DNA of 64,000 nucleotides, from contig NZ_CP091509.1 in assembly GCF_022870885.1 (NCBI RefSeq), positions 744,001 through 808,000 on the forward strand. The letters are read 5' to 3'. Under the pieces are notes generated by a model. It ran no database searches, was not told the DNA's origin, and worked only from the letters and a program-made list of their open reading frames with translations. This DNA is from Neisseria dumasiana. Lineage in GTDB: Bacteria; Pseudomonadota; Gammaproteobacteria; Burkholderiales; Neisseriaceae. A program made the translations under genes and the position numbers. The stretch's first letter is position 1. The number at the start of each line of letters is the position of its first letter. Shown here in pieces: positions 43,246 through 55,596 of the stretch.

Positions 43246-43830
43246 TCAGGCCGTCTGAAAGTCGGCAAATTCTTTTAAGAAATTATCGAGCATTTCGTGC
43301 CCGTGTTCGGTGAGCAGGGCTTCGGGATGAAACTGCACGCCTTCGATGGGAAAATGCTTGTGGCGCACGCCCATGATTTCGCCGTCTTCCGTCCACGATG
43401 TCACTTCCAAGCAGTCGGGCAACGTATCGCGGTCGATAACCAAGCTGTGGTAGCGGGTGCAGGTTACGGGATTGGGCAGCTCTTTGAACATGCCGCGGCT
43501 GTGGTGGTGCACGGGCGATACTTTGCCGTGCATCAGCGTTTTGGCACGCACCACGTTGCCGCCGAACGCTTCGCCCATGGTTTGATGGCCGAGGCAGATG
43601 CCCATAATCGGCAGTTTGCCGGCAAAATGCTGCATGGCGGCTACCGAAATGCCTGCTTCTTTGGGCGAACAGGGGCCGGGGCCGATAACAAGGTATTGCG
43701 GTTTGAGGGCGGCGATTTCTTCTAATGTGATGTCGTCGTTGCGGCGCACCACCACTTCTTGGCCGAGTTCGGCGAAGTATTGGACGATGTTGTAGGTAAA
43801 GCTGTCGTAGTTGTCGATCATTAAAAGCAT
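43246..43830 (-). CDS. trpG: anthranilate synthase component II (glutamine amidotransferase)
   Basis: Class I glutamine amidotransferase supplying ammonia for anthranilate (and possibly para-aminobenzoate); 194 aa. [19 protein letters not shown], the nucleophile Cys in [16 protein letters not shown], and the His/Glu in [14 protein letters not shown] are intact. The last residues, DFQTA, and the TGA stop are read through a DUS. TrpE is not next to it. In Neisseria this subunit may serve both pathways. Confidence 0.94.
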   Translation of the reverse strand: MLLMIDNYDSFTYNIVQYFAELGQEVVVRRNDDITLEEIAALKPQYLVIGPGPCSPKEAGISVAAMQHFAGKLPIMGICLGHQTMGEAFGGNVVRAKTLMHGKVSPVHHHSRGMFKELPNPVTCTRYHSLVIDRDTLPDCLEVTSWTEDGEIMGVRHKHFPIEGVQFHPEALLTEHGHEMLDNFLKEFADFQTA

Positions 43831-43848
43831 GATGGTTTAACTTTCATA

Positions 43849-43884
43849 AGGCCGTCTGAAACGGCTGGAGCGTTCAGACGGCCT
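43849..43884. terminator. inverted DUS pair between lgt and trpG
   Basis: AGGCCGTCTGAA and TTCAGACGGCCT around 12 nt, ahead of trpG on the minus strand and behind lgt. Confidence 0.55.
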
Positions 43885-43907
43885 GTCATACGGATGGCAA
43901 GCGCCGG

Positions 43908-44771
43908 TTATTTTAAAGGTTCGTTGCGCTTGCCGAAACAGATAAAGCCGATAATGCCGAGCACAATCATCGGTACGCTCAACCATTGCCCCATAGACAA
44001 ACCCAAACTCAGCAGGCCGAGATAGTCGTCGGGTTGGCGGGCATATTCGGCGATAAAGCGGAAGATGCCGTAGCCTGCGAGAAACACCATAGATGTTTGA
44101 CCGACCGGGCGCGGCTTTTTAGAAAACAGCCACACAATCACAAACAGGCTGATGCCTTCGAGCGCGAATTGGTAAAGCTGAGAAGGATGCCGCGGCAGCA
44201 TACCGTATTGCGCCAACCATTCTGCCCATTGCGGGTTGTGTGCGGCAGCGGAGGCATCTTCGTGGCGGGCCTGCGGAAAACCCATGGCCCAGAAAGCGTT
44301 GATGTCGGTAACGCGACCCCACAGTTCGCCGTTGATAAAGTTGCCGATACGGCCGGATGCCAAGCCCAGCGGCACCAGCGGGGCAACGAAATCAGCCACG
44401 CGCCAAAAACCGATGTTGCGTTTGCGCCCGAACAGCCACATGGCAACCAACACGCCCAAAAAACCGCCGTGGAACGACATACCGCCTTCCCACACTTTCA
44501 AAATATCGCCGGGGTTTTGCATGTAGTGTGAAAACTTGTAGAACAGCACATAGCCCAACCGCCCGCCGAGAATCACGCCCAATACGCCGTAAGTCAGCAA
44601 ATCGTCGAGCATTTCTTTGGTAAAAACGGTGTTGCCTTGGCTGATGCGCCGTCTGCCGAGCCAGATAAACAGAACGAATGCGAGAATATAGCTGAGCGCA
44701 TACCAGCGGATTGCCAGCGGGCCGAAGCTGATCAGTTCGGGGCTGAACTGCGGATGTACCATCATAATCAT
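43908..44771 (-). CDS. lgt: prolipoprotein diacylglyceryl transferase
   Basis: Transfers a diacylglyceryl group from phosphatidylglycerol to the lipobox cysteine of prolipoproteins, the first step of lipoprotein maturation; 287 aa, inner membrane. The signature [17 protein letters not shown] is present, as are [11 protein letters not shown] and [13 protein letters not shown]. The start could be any of three nearby Mets (MIMMVHPQF); I list 44771, with AAGGCAGC just upstream. Lnt, the last enzyme of the pathway, is at 62462. Confidence 0.95.
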   Translation of the reverse strand: MIMMVHPQFSPELISFGPLAIRWYALSYILAFVLFIWLGRRRISQGNTVFTKEMLDDLLTYGVLGVILGGRLGYVLFYKFSHYMQNPGDILKVWEGGMSFHGGFLGVLVAMWLFGRKRNIGFWRVADFVAPLVPLGLASGRIGNFINGELWGRVTDINAFWAMGFPQARHEDASAAAHNPQWAEWLAQYGMLPRHPSQLYQFALEGISLFVIVWLFSKKPRPVGQTSMVFLAGYGIFRFIAEYARQPDDYLGLLSLGLSMGQWLSVPMIVLGIIGFICFGKRNEPLK

Positions 44772-44883
44772 GCTGCCTTGATGTGTTTTTTAAGGCGGCT
44801 ATTATAACAGTTGGCATTCAAATTAGGGGCGTTACCGTTCAGACGGCCCGATTGGGCTTTGAGCGGGGACATGCTTTGTTCGA

Positions 44884-44915
44884 GTGCCGTCTGAAACGGT
44901 TTTTTCAGACGGCAC
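44884..44915. terminator. inverted DUS-core pair upstream of putP
   Basis: GTGCCGTCTGAAA and TTTCAGACGGCAC; the 10-mer core is intact but the flanking base is T, not A-G. Confidence 0.5.
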
Positions 44916-44968
44916 ATTGCCCGTTTGAGCGCCGTTTGTCAGGCAAAATCAACGCAGATTAACGAATC

Positions 44969-44982
44969 TTGACTTAAATCAA
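44969..44982 (+). promoter_or_regulatory. FNR-like site before putP
   Basis: TTGACTTAAATCAA differs by one base from the FNR consensus TTGAT-N4-ATCAA. It lies about 110 nt before the putP start. I see no well-placed -10 for activation, so repression or chance are possible. Confidence 0.4.
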
Positions 44983-45089
44983 GCCCTGCGGTTAAATGCC
45001 GATGCAGGTTTTCAACGGAACCGGCAGCAGAAAAGAAATAAAAGCGTCGCGTTTTCATGCGGCTTTTCCATTTAGAAATCGAGGTTTAT

Positions 45090-46586
45090 ATGGGCAATTT
45101 TAATCCGATGTACGTTACCTTCGGGATATACCTGATTGCAGTATTGCTGATCGGTATGGCGGCATATTATTCCACCCGCAGTTTCGACGACTATATTCTC
45201 GGCGGCCGCAGTTTGGGCAGCTTTGTTACCGCGATGTCGGCAGGTGCTTCCGACATGTCGGGCTGGCTGTTGATGGGCTTGCCCGGTGCGGTTTACGCCA
45301 GCGGTTTGAGCGAAGCATGGATCGCCATCGGCCTGACAGTCGGCGCTTATTTCAACTGGCGTTTGGTGGCGGGCAGGCTGCGCGTCCACACCGAATACAA
45401 CAACAATGCCTTAACGTTGCCCGATTATTTTTTCCACCGCTTCGGCAGCAAAGGTGCGGCAATGAAAGTGATTTCCGCCGCCATCATTCTGTTTTTCTTC
45501 ACCATCTATTGCGCTTCGGGCATCGTGGCCGGCGCACGTCTGTTCCAAAGCCTGTTTGACGTTACCTACACTCAAGCCATGTGGCTGGGCGCGGGCGCAA
45601 CCATTGCCTACACCTTTATCGGCGGCTTCTTGGCCGTGAGCTGGACGGATACGATTCAGGCAACCTTGATGATTTTCGCCCTGATTCTCACGCCGATTAT
45701 GGTTTATTTGGCGTTGGGCGGAGCCGATGAAATGAATGCCGCTATCCAAGGCGTTGCCGCTTCAACCGGCAAAGAATACGGGAGCCTGCTCGCGGGCACC
45801 ACGCTGATGGGCATTATTTCCACCGCCGCATGGGGCTTGGGCTATTTCGGCCAGCCGCACATTCTGGCGCGTTTTATGGCGGCCGAAAACGTGAAATCGC
45901 TGGTGTCCGCCCGCCGCATCGGCATGACGTGGATGATTCTGTGTTTGGCCGGAGCCTGTGCCGTCGGCTATTTCGGCATCGCTTACTTCGGCGGCCATCC
46001 CGATCAAGTAGCGGCCATGGGCGGCAACAACGAGCGCATCTTTATTGCCTTGACCACCATTCTGTTCAACCCGTGGATTGCCGGCGTGATTCTTTCCGCC
46101 ATTCTTGCCGCCGTGATGTCCACGCTGTCTTGCCAACTGTTGGTATGTTCCAGCGCGATTACCGAAGACTTCTACAAAGGCTTTTTGCGCCCCGATGCAC
46201 CGCAAAAAGAGTTGGTTTGGGTAGGCCGCCTGATGGTGTTGGCCGTGGCTGTGATTGCCATCATTATCGCCGCAGACCCCGAAAGCAGAGTGTTGGGATT
46301 GGTATCTTATGCTTGGGCGGGCTTCGGCGCTGCCTTCGGCCCCGTAGTGATTCTGTCGGTATTCTGGAAACGCATGACCGCCGCCGGAGCATTGGCCGGT
46401 ATGATTGCCGGAGCATTGGTTGTGGTGGCATGGAAACCGTTAACCGGCAGCAGCCTGTATGAAATCGTTCCCGGCTTCATCGCCTGCTTTATCGCCGTGG
46501 TTGCCGTATCGCTGATCGGCAAAGCACCGAAACAAGTGGAAGAGAAGTTTGAAGAGGCAGATAAAGCCTATCAGGCAGCAAAATAA
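45090..46586 (+). CDS. putP: sodium/proline symporter
   Basis: Na+:proline symporter of the SSS family; 498 aa, thirteen predicted spans. I chose the ATG at 45090 behind GAGGTTTAT; the upstream frame adds eleven residues with no ribosome site. Visible are GGRSLGSFVTAMSAGASDMS in TM2 (sodium and proline site), GIVAGARLFQ, and the family signature region GYFGQPHILARFMAAENVK. Terminated by an immediate DUS palindrome. PutA is not in the window. Confidence 0.95.
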   Translation: MGNFNPMYVTFGIYLIAVLLIGMAAYYSTRSFDDYILGGRSLGSFVTAMSAGASDMSGWLLMGLPGAVYASGLSEAWIAIGLTVGAYFNWRLVAGRLRVHTEYNNNALTLPDYFFHRFGSKGAAMKVISAAIILFFFTIYCASGIVAGARLFQSLFDVTYTQAMWLGAGATIAYTFIGGFLAVSWTDTIQATLMIFALILTPIMVYLALGGADEMNAAIQGVAASTGKEYGSLLAGTTLMGIISTAAWGLGYFGQPHILARFMAAENVKSLVSARRIGMTWMILCLAGACAVGYFGIAYFGGHPDQVAAMGGNNERIFIALTTILFNPWIAGVILSAILAAVMSTLSCQLLVCSSAITEDFYKGFLRPDAPQKELVWVGRLMVLAVAVIAIIIAADPESRVLGLVSYAWAGFGAAFGPVVILSVFWKRMTAAGALAGMIAGALVVVAWKPLTGSSLYEIVPGFIACFIAVVAVSLIGKAPKQVEEKFEEADKAYQAAK

Positions 46587-46611
46587 ACCGCTGTTGATGC
46601 CGATATGATTG

Positions 46612-46637
46612 AGGCCGTCTGAAATTTCAGACGGCCT
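46612..46637. terminator. putP terminator
   Basis: AGGCCGTCTGAAA directly abuts TTTCAGACGGCCT, a 26-nt perfect palindrome followed by TTTGTTT. Confidence 0.7.
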
Positions 46638-46877
46638 TTTGTTTAGACGGCTCAATAAAAAGTGTTAACGGCTGCTTGCTATAAAAAGCCGGGAACTTTG
46701 CATAATCAGCCATGGTTTTGAAATGCCTGTATCTAAAACCAAATCATAGTCTCGGATACATGACCACCCTGTGAAGGCTGCTTGTTGTTTGGAGGCCCTT
46801 TTAGCGAAACTCACAAAATTCACTTTCAGACGGCATGGCGGCAAAGGCTACCGATAAAACGGGTAGTTGTTGTCAAT

Positions 46878-46908
46878 AAAAAAGCTCCCTGTTAACGGGA
46901 GCTTTTTT
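46878..46908 (-). terminator. pyrG terminator
   Basis: AAAAAAGCTCCC and GGGAGCTTTTTT form a 12-bp stem with loop TGTTAAC. It is a standard A/T-flanked intrinsic terminator without DUS. Confidence 0.88.
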
Positions 46909-46940
46909 ATTAGGCTGAAACAATTCTGTTTCGTTTTTCC

Positions 46941-48689
<1,749 letters not shown>

Positions 48690-50360
48690 TTAAGATTTTT
48701 GGGCTTCTTCGCGCAGTTCGCGGCGGAGGATTTTGCCGACGTTCGATTTAGGCAATTCGTCGCGGAATTCGATGTCTTTCGGCACTTTATAGGCGGTCAG
48801 CTCGGTGCGGCAGAAGGCGATAAGCTCTTCTTTGGTAAGCGAAGGGTCTTTTTTCACAACGAAAAGTTTGAGCGCTTCGCCGGTTTTTTCGCTGGCTACG
48901 CCGATACAGGCCACTTCGAGCACTTTGTCGTGGTGGGCGACCACTTCTTCGATTTCGTTGGGATAAACGTTGAAGCCGGAAACGACAATCAGGTCTTTTT
49001 TACGGTCAACCAGTTTGAACCAGCCTTTTTCGTCGACAACGGCAATGTCGCCGGTTTCGAGAAAGCCGCGGCCGTCGATGGTTTTGGCGGTTTCTTCGGG
49101 GCGGTTCCAATAGCCTTTCATCACTTGCGGGCCGCGCACCCACATTTCGCCGGGTTGTCCTACCGGTACTTCTTTGCCGTCGGCATCACGCAGTTCGATT
49201 TCGGTGGAGGGCACGGGCAGGCCGATGCTGCCGGTGTAGGAAGGAATGCTGAGCGGGTTGCAGCATACGCCGGGGCTGGCTTCGGTGAGGCCGTAGGCTT
49301 CGACAATCGGCGTGCCGGTGATGTTTTTCCATTTTTCGGCCACGGGTTTTTGGGTGGCCATGCCGCCGGCAAGGGTGAGTTTGAGGGCGGAAAAGTCGAT
49401 TTCGGCCAGTTCGGGGCGGTTGACCATGGCGTTAAACAAGGTGTTTACGCCGATGAATACGCTGATTTTTTCTTTTTTCAATTCGCCCATGAAGCCTTTC
49501 ATGTCGCGCGGATTGGTAATCAGCAGGATTTTGGCACCGGCTTGGGTGAAGATCATCAGGTTAATGGTTAAGGCCAAGATGTGGTAGAGCGGCAGGGCGG
49601 CAATCACGATTTCTTTGCCGGGTTCCAATAAATTTTTAATCCATTCGGCGGCCTGCTGCATATTGGCGCAGATGTTGCCGTGGGTGAGGATGGCACCTTT
49701 GGCCACGCCGGTGGTGCCGCCGGTGTATTGTAGAAAGGCGGTGTCGTCGCGGGTGAGGGTAACCGGCGTGAACGGATGCGCCGCACCTTGTTTTAAGGCC
49801 GTCTGAAAAGGAATGATGTTGGCGATGCGGTATTCGGGTACCATTTTTTTGACTTTGCGTACCACAAAGTTCATCAATTTGCCTTTCAGCCCGAACATGT
49901 CGCCGACGGTGGCGACAATCACGTTTTTCACTTTGGTGCGTGGCAAAACCAGTTCCAGCGTGTTGGCGAAATTTTCCAGCACCACGATGGTGGTCGCGCC
50001 GCTGTCGTTAAGTTGGTGTTCAAGTTCGCGCGGGGTGTAAAGCGGATTGGTGTTGACCACGATCATGCCTGCTTTCAAGGCACCGAAAAGGGCGATGGGG
50101 TATTGCAGCAGGTTGGGCATCATGATGGCAACGCGTTCGCCGCGCGGCAGTTTGAGGGTATTTTGCAGGAACGAGGCGAAGTTTTCGGCCAGCTTGGCGG
50201 TTTCGGCGTAGGTGAGGGTTTTGCCCATGTTTTGAAAAGCAGGCAGATGGCCGTGTTTGCTTACGCTTTCTTGAAACACTTCGATAATCGAGTTGTAGCG
50301 TTCGGTGTCGATTTCGGCATGGATGCCTTGCTCGTAGCTTTGGAGCCAGATTTTTTCCAT
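48690..50360 (-). CDS. fadD: long-chain fatty acid--CoA ligase
   Basis: AMP-forming acyl-CoA synthetase, activating long-chain fatty acids for membrane lipid use or oxidation; 556 aa from the ATG at 50360 (MEKIWLQSYEQG). The P-loop is QYTGGTTGVAKGA, followed by AYGLTEASPGVCCN, GETGDIA-like FLETGDIAVVDEKGW, and the hinge DRKKDLIVVSGFNVYPNEIE with the final PKSNVGKILRRELR Lys region. An internal DUS falls at 49797. The frame continues upstream through DUS repeats, which I reject. Confidence 0.95.
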   Translation of the reverse strand: MEKIWLQSYEQGIHAEIDTERYNSIIEVFQESVSKHGHLPAFQNMGKTLTYAETAKLAENFASFLQNTLKLPRGERVAIMMPNLLQYPIALFGALKAGMIVVNTNPLYTPRELEHQLNDSGATTIVVLENFANTLELVLPRTKVKNVIVATVGDMFGLKGKLMNFVVRKVKKMVPEYRIANIIPFQTALKQGAAHPFTPVTLTRDDTAFLQYTGGTTGVAKGAILTHGNICANMQQAAEWIKNLLEPGKEIVIAALPLYHILALTINLMIFTQAGAKILLITNPRDMKGFMGELKKEKISVFIGVNTLFNAMVNRPELAEIDFSALKLTLAGGMATQKPVAEKWKNITGTPIVEAYGLTEASPGVCCNPLSIPSYTGSIGLPVPSTEIELRDADGKEVPVGQPGEMWVRGPQVMKGYWNRPEETAKTIDGRGFLETGDIAVVDEKGWFKLVDRKKDLIVVSGFNVYPNEIEEVVAHHDKVLEVACIGVASEKTGEALKLFVVKKDPSLTKEELIAFCRTELTAYKVPKDIEFRDELPKSNVGKILRRELREEAQKS

Positions 50361-50381
50361 AAAGTGAGTTTCCTTGTTGTG

Positions 50382-50420
50382 AGGCCGTCTGAAAATCAGG
50401 TTGGCTTTTTCAGACGGCCT
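50382..50420. terminator. inverted DUS pair between mnmA and fadD
   Basis: AGGCCGTCTGAAA and TTTCAGACGGCCT around 13 nt in the gap of 65 nt. Confidence 0.6.
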
Positions 50421-50425
50421 GACTG

Positions 50426-51526
50426 TTATTGTGTAATGATAACGGGTTTGTCGGTAGCCGTAATGATGCCGCCGCCCAAGCATACGTCGCCGTCGTAGAG
50501 TACGGCGGATTGGCCGGGGGTAACGGCCCATTGCGGTTCGTCGAACAGCAGCTCGGCGGTTTCGTTGTCGATGTAGCGCAGTTCGCACGGCGCATCGGCC
50601 ATGCGGTAGCGGGTTTTGCAGGTGTAACGGCCTTCGGCGGGGCGTTCGGGCAGTGTCCAGCTTAAATCGTTCATGGTCAGGCTCTTGGTGTAGAGCAGCG
50701 GGTGGTCGTGGCCTTGTACGACGATTAATTGGTTGCGGGTCAAATCTTTACCGGCAACAAACCACGGTTCGCCTGCGCCACCGATGCCCAAACCCTTGCG
50801 CTGGCCGATGGTGTAGAACATCAGGCCGACGTGTCCGCCTACTTTTTTGCCTTCTGGCGTAACCATGTAGCCGTTGTCGGTGGGCAGGTATTGTTGCAGG
50901 AACTCGCGGAACGGGCGTTCGCCGATAAAGCAGATGCCGGTGCTGTCTTTTTTGGCGGCGGTCGGCAACTCGGCCTCGGCGGCAAGGCGGCGCACTTCGG
51001 GTTTTTCCAAGTCGCCGAGCGGGAAAATGGCGCGTTGGAGCTGGTGCGGTTTGAGGCGGTATAAAAAGTAGCTTTGGTCTTTATTGTTGTCGAGACCTTT
51101 GAGCAGGTAGTGCACGCCGTTGCGCACTTCTTTGCGGGCGTAGTGGCCGGTGGCGATCACGTCTGCGCCTTGTTCGATGGCGTAGTCGAGAAAGCATTTG
51201 AATTTGATTTCGGCGTTGCACAATACGTCGGGATTGGGCGTGCGGCCTGCCGAATATTCTGTGAGAAAATAAGCGAATACGTTGTCTTTGTATTGGGCGG
51301 CGAAGTTGACGATGTCGATGTCGATGCCGATGATGTCGGCCACGGCGATGGCATCAAACGAGTCTTGTTTGATGCTGCAATATTCGTCGTTGTCGTCGTC
51401 TTCCCAGTTTTGCATGAAAACGCCGCGCACTTGATGGCCTTGCTGTTTGAGCAGATACGCGGTTACGGATGAATCAACGCCGCCGGATAGGCCGACGATG
51501 ATGTTTTGCGGAGTGGATGTGTGCAT
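50426..51526 (-). CDS. mnmA: tRNA-specific 2-thiouridylase
   Basis: Adds sulfur at position 2 of U34 in tRNA Lys, Glu and Gln, with sulfur relayed from IscS; 366 aa. I chose the ATG at 51526 ([12 protein letters not shown]); the frame extends 86 codons upstream through the panD promoter region, which is unlikely. The PP-loop is [15 protein letters not shown], the catalytic cysteines are in [11 protein letters not shown] and [13 protein letters not shown], and [15 protein letters not shown] is the family block. Divergent from panD. Confidence 0.96.
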   Translation of the reverse strand: MHTSTPQNIIVGLSGGVDSSVTAYLLKQQGHQVRGVFMQNWEDDDNDEYCSIKQDSFDAIAVADIIGIDIDIVNFAAQYKDNVFAYFLTEYSAGRTPNPDVLCNAEIKFKCFLDYAIEQGADVIATGHYARKEVRNGVHYLLKGLDNNKDQSYFLYRLKPHQLQRAIFPLGDLEKPEVRRLAAEAELPTAAKKDSTGICFIGERPFREFLQQYLPTDNGYMVTPEGKKVGGHVGLMFYTIGQRKGLGIGGAGEPWFVAGKDLTRNQLIVVQGHDHPLLYTKSLTMNDLSWTLPERPAEGRYTCKTRYRMADAPCELRYIDNETAELLFDEPQWAVTPGQSAVLYDGDVCLGGGIITATDKPVIITQ

Positions 51527-51743
51527 GTTTGCGGTAGTGTAAACATAATTTAAATGATTGGCGGATTTTAACATTTTTAAGCGGTTTATCACCACCGCGG
51601 CGGCATGTGCGCGTGTGCTGCGGGTAAGTGCTTGGAAAGATTTGTTGAAAAAGACGGGTTTAATGGGTGTACAATAGCGCCTTTTTTCAGACGGCCTCCC
51701 AAGCCGTATCTCATACGCTTTACCATAGAAAGAAACACGCATC

Positions 51744-53044
<1,301 letters not shown>

Positions 53045-53067
53045 TACAGCTAAAGCCATTGGATAAA

Positions 53068-53106
53068 CATAAGGCCGTCTGAAAAAAGTTTTCAGACGGC
53101 CTTATG
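53068..53106. terminator. DUS-type bidirectional terminator
   Basis: CATAAGGCCGTCTGAAAA and TTTTCAGACGGCCTTATG, 18-bp stem with a 3-nt loop, between the convergent kdsA and DUF3108 genes. Confidence 0.8.
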
Positions 53107-53134
53107 TTTTGGCTGAATCCTTAAGGCAAAGGCA

Positions 53135-53803
53135 TCAAGGCTTAACGGCTTGACCGTTGATTTTAATACTTGTCAGTTTCAAATCATAGGTTTTGCCGTC
53201 GTCGGTGTAAGTGATTTGGGCAGGTATGTTGTTAAACGCCGGTGCAAAAGCGTAATTTACCGTGCTGTCGCCGCGTTGGATGCGGTATTTGTTCACTTCG
53301 GTGCTGCCGCCGCTGATTTTGTATTGGCCGCTGCCGGTTTTGTTCAGGCCGCCGACACGGTAGATTTTTTTACCGTTGGTAATGCGCAGGCCGGAGGGCA
53401 GGGAGGCATCGTTGGCGGCCAGCTGCCACGCGAGGGTGAACAAATCCATGGTGGTGCCGGAAGCAGCTTCGGTTTTTTGTTCGCCCGCTTTGCCGTAGGT
53501 AACTTTGCCGCCGCCGAATTTGGCTTCGGCATAGGTTTTGCCGCCGCGCACATCTTTATAGTAGGAAGGAATCAGGCGGTTGCCGGAAATGGTGCCGCCG
53601 GATTCAAAGCGGATGTTGTACAGCGGCACTTTGATATGGGAAACGATTTTGTAGCTGTTGCCGTTGCGGTTGAAAGTCATGGTGGCGGGGATGCCGTAGC
53701 TGCCCGAATATTTCAGTTCGGCCGATTGCGGCAGCTCGGCCGCAGATACGGATAAGGGAGCGGCCAAAGCGAGTGCGAGCAGCGGCAGGCTAAATGTTTT
53801 CAT
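53135..53803 (-). CDS. DUF3108 domain protein, secreted
   Basis: A 222-aa exported protein with a signal peptide (MKTFSLPLLALALAAPLSVSA). The beta-rich body resembles DUF3108: LKYSGSYGIPATMTFNRNGN, IVSHIKVPLYNIRFESGG, SYYKDVRGGKTYAEA, and C-terminal KTYDLKLTSIKINGQ. In many proteobacteria DUF3108 genes lie next to purN, as here (purN is the next upstream gene, 23 nt away), so the pair is an operon. The function is unknown; envelope or polysaccharide roles have been suggested for relatives. Confidence 0.85.
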   Translation of the reverse strand: MKTFSLPLLALALAAPLSVSAAELPQSAELKYSGSYGIPATMTFNRNGNSYKIVSHIKVPLYNIRFESGGTISGNRLIPSYYKDVRGGKTYAEAKFGGGKVTYGKAGEQKTEAASGTTMDLFTLAWQLAANDASLPSGLRITNGKKIYRVGGLNKTGSGQYKISGGSTEVNKYRIQRGDSTVNYAFAPAFNNIPAQITYTDDGKTYDLKLTSIKINGQAVKP

Positions 53804-53826
53804 AATGGGATCCTCTCTCGGAAAAT

Positions 53827-54453
53827 TCAGGCCAGCAGTTGGGATTCAATGTGGGCCGAAGGTGTGCGGATAACGCGGTTGCCGTTTATGTTCAGACGGC
53901 CTGCGGCAAAATCTGCCACGGCTTGTGGAAATAATTGGTGTTCTACTTTTAAAACCCGTGCCGCCAGTGTATCGGCGGTGTCGTCGTCGAACACCGGCAC
54001 GGCGCCTTGTGTGATTATGGGGCCGCAGTCCAGTTCGGGTGTCACAAAATGAATGGTGCAGCCGGCAATGCGGCAGCCCGCTTCGATGGCGCGTTCGTGG
54101 GTGTGCAGGCCGGTGAAGGCGGGCAGCAGGGAAGGGTGGATGTTGATCAAACTCCCTTCGTAATGGCGGCAAAACTCGGGGGTAAGAATGCGCATAAAGC
54201 CTGCCAACACGATTAAATCCGGCTGATAAGCATCGATTTTTTCCATCATTGCGCGGTCGAACGCCGAGCGGTCGGCAAATTGCTTGTGGTTCAGGCTGTC
54301 GGTAGCAATACCGCGCTGCGCCGCCCAAGCCAAACCGGCGGCGTGTTCGTTGTTGCTCAACACGGCGGCAATACGCACATTGGGGATTTGGGCATCAACA
54401 ATGGCCTGCATATTGCTGCCTCTGCCGGAAATCAGGATAACGATGTTTTTCAT
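53827..54453 (-). CDS. purN: phosphoribosylglycinamide formyltransferase
   Basis: Third step of purine synthesis, transferring formyl from 10-formyl-THF to GAR; 208 aa. I chose the ATG at 54453 (MKNIVILISGRGSNMQAI); the longer frame is rejected. The folate site and catalytic residues appear as VLAGFMRILTPEFCRHY, NIHPSLLPAFTGLHTHERA, and VTPELDCGPIITQGAVPV. Minus-strand operon with the DUF3108 gene. Confidence 0.96.
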   Translation of the reverse strand: MKNIVILISGRGSNMQAIVDAQIPNVRIAAVLSNNEHAAGLAWAAQRGIATDSLNHKQFADRSAFDRAMMEKIDAYQPDLIVLAGFMRILTPEFCRHYEGSLINIHPSLLPAFTGLHTHERAIEAGCRIAGCTIHFVTPELDCGPIITQGAVPVFDDDTADTLAARVLKVEHQLFPQAVADFAAGRLNINGNRVIRTPSAHIESQLLA

Positions 54454-54771
54454 ATTCAGACGGCCTTGAAAGGGGATTAACATATCGCCGCATTGGTTGT
54501 GCTGCAAGGGCATTAGCCTAATTTAACGGCTTTTTAATGAAGGTTGTAACAATTTGCTGCCGTGCAGCATACGGCTTGAGCGGCTTGGCAAGCCGAGGCG
54601 TATTGTATCAAGAGGAAAGAGCCGTTTGAACCGTTTCAAACAGCCTGAAATCTTTTTTAAACCTTTATCTGTCAGGAGTTTTTACACAGGCCGCGGGCTT
54701 TTCTTTTGGTTGATATTTGTTATATTATAACAACCTGTTCAATCCGATACCGACCATTCAGAGAGGAAAAG
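54454..54771. other. divergent purN - DUF4198 intergenic region
   Basis: There is no gene. It has one DUS at 54456-54467, a decayed DUS inverted pair (GAGCCGTTTGAA, TTTCAAACAGCC) near 54619-54645, and the Zur-type operator at 54717-54733. Confidence 0.55.
54717..54733. promoter_or_regulatory. Zur operator upstream of DUF4198 gene
   Basis: TTGTTATATTATAACAA is an 8-1-8 perfect palindrome whose central 15 nt match TGTTATDNHATAACA, the meningococcal Zur consensus as I recall it. It lies 38 nt before the DUF4198 start and overlaps likely -10 sequences, the position of a repressor site. Predicts repression in zinc-replete cells. Confidence 0.75.
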
Positions 54772-55578
54772 ATGAAAAAATACAGCGCATTTGCTTTGGC
54801 TGCTTTGCTTGCAGCCGCTTCGGCACACGCCCACCGCGTATGGGTGGAAACCGCGCACACGCACGGCGGCGAAATTTTGAAAGCGGAATTGGGTTATGGC
54901 GAGTTCCCCGATATGGAACCGATTGCGAAAGACCGTCTCCACATTTTCCGCAAACCGATGCAGCTGGTTACCGAAAAGGGCAAAGAAGATTTGGTGCAAA
55001 AAGGCGAGCACAATTACCAATACCAAAGCAAAAAGCCGGTGAAAGACGGCAGCTATCTGGTGACAGCCGAATACCAGCCTACTTTCTGGTCTAAAAACAA
55101 AGCAGGTTGGAAGCAGGCCAGCATTAAAGAAATGCCCGATGCCGATTATTGCGAACAAACCCGCATGTACGGCAAAAACATTGTGAATGTAGGCCATGAA
55201 AGTGCCGACACCAAAATCATTACCCGTCCGGTAGGCCAAGGTTTGGAAATCGTGCCGCTTGATAATCCTGCCAATATTCATGTGGGCGACCGCTTCAAGG
55301 TGCGCGTGTTGTTTAACGGCGAACCGCTGCCGGGTGCGGTGGTAACGGCCACTTTCGACGGTTTCGACAACAGCGACCGCAGCAAATCGCACAAAGTGGA
55401 AGCGCAGGCGTTTTACGATAAAGCGGGTGACGACGGTACGGTAGATATTATCCCGTTGCGCCAAGGTTTTTGGAAAGCGATGGTGGAGCACAAGGCGGAT
55501 TATCCCGACCAAAAAGTCTGCCAAAAACTCGCCAGCTATACTACGCTGACTTTCCAAATCGGACATCAGGCACATTAA
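54772..55578 (+). CDS. periplasmic DUF4198 family protein, predicted Zur-regulated
   Basis: A 268-aa exported protein. The ATG at 54772 follows AGAGAGGAAAAG; MKKYSAFALAALLAAASAHA is the signal peptide, and the mature protein begins HRVWVETAHTHGG, giving N-terminal histidines after cleavage. DUF4198 is annotated as a metal (nickel)-uptake-associated domain, often with such an N-terminal His; the second half has a carboxypeptidase-regulatory-like beta domain (GDRFKVRVLFNGEPLPGA). Two cysteines are present (YCEQTR and KVCQKL). The Zur-type operator in front suggests a role in zinc acquisition or binding. The function is unproven. Confidence 0.85.
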   Translation: MKKYSAFALAALLAAASAHAHRVWVETAHTHGGEILKAELGYGEFPDMEPIAKDRLHIFRKPMQLVTEKGKEDLVQKGEHNYQYQSKKPVKDGSYLVTAEYQPTFWSKNKAGWKQASIKEMPDADYCEQTRMYGKNIVNVGHESADTKIITRPVGQGLEIVPLDNPANIHVGDRFKVRVLFNGEPLPGAVVTATFDGFDNSDRSKSHKVEAQAFYDKAGDDGTVDIIPLRQGFWKAMVEHKADYPDQKVCQKLASYTTLTFQIGHQAH

Positions 55579-55596
55579 CGGGGATGAATGGCTACG

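Larger units (their letters stand above)
44772..45089. other. divergent lgt-putP intergenic region
   Basis: There is no gene. It contains a TGTTATAAT on the minus strand near 44805 (lgt extended -10), a DUS, an inverted pair of GTGCCGTCTGAAA at 44884-44915, and an FNR-like box at 44969-44982 in front of putP. Confidence 0.55.
46587..46940. other. intergenic region between putP and pyrG
   Basis: There is no gene I can support. It has a DUS palindrome at 46612, an ATG-type DUS fragment (TTTCAGACGGCATG) near 46831, and the pyrG terminator at 46878. The sequence from 46660 to 46830 is unlike the rest and matches nothing I know. Confidence 0.5.

Noticed and set aside
46660..46830. Possible small RNA or remnant gene
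   Set aside because: I found no promoter, terminator or ORF that would support a specific call.
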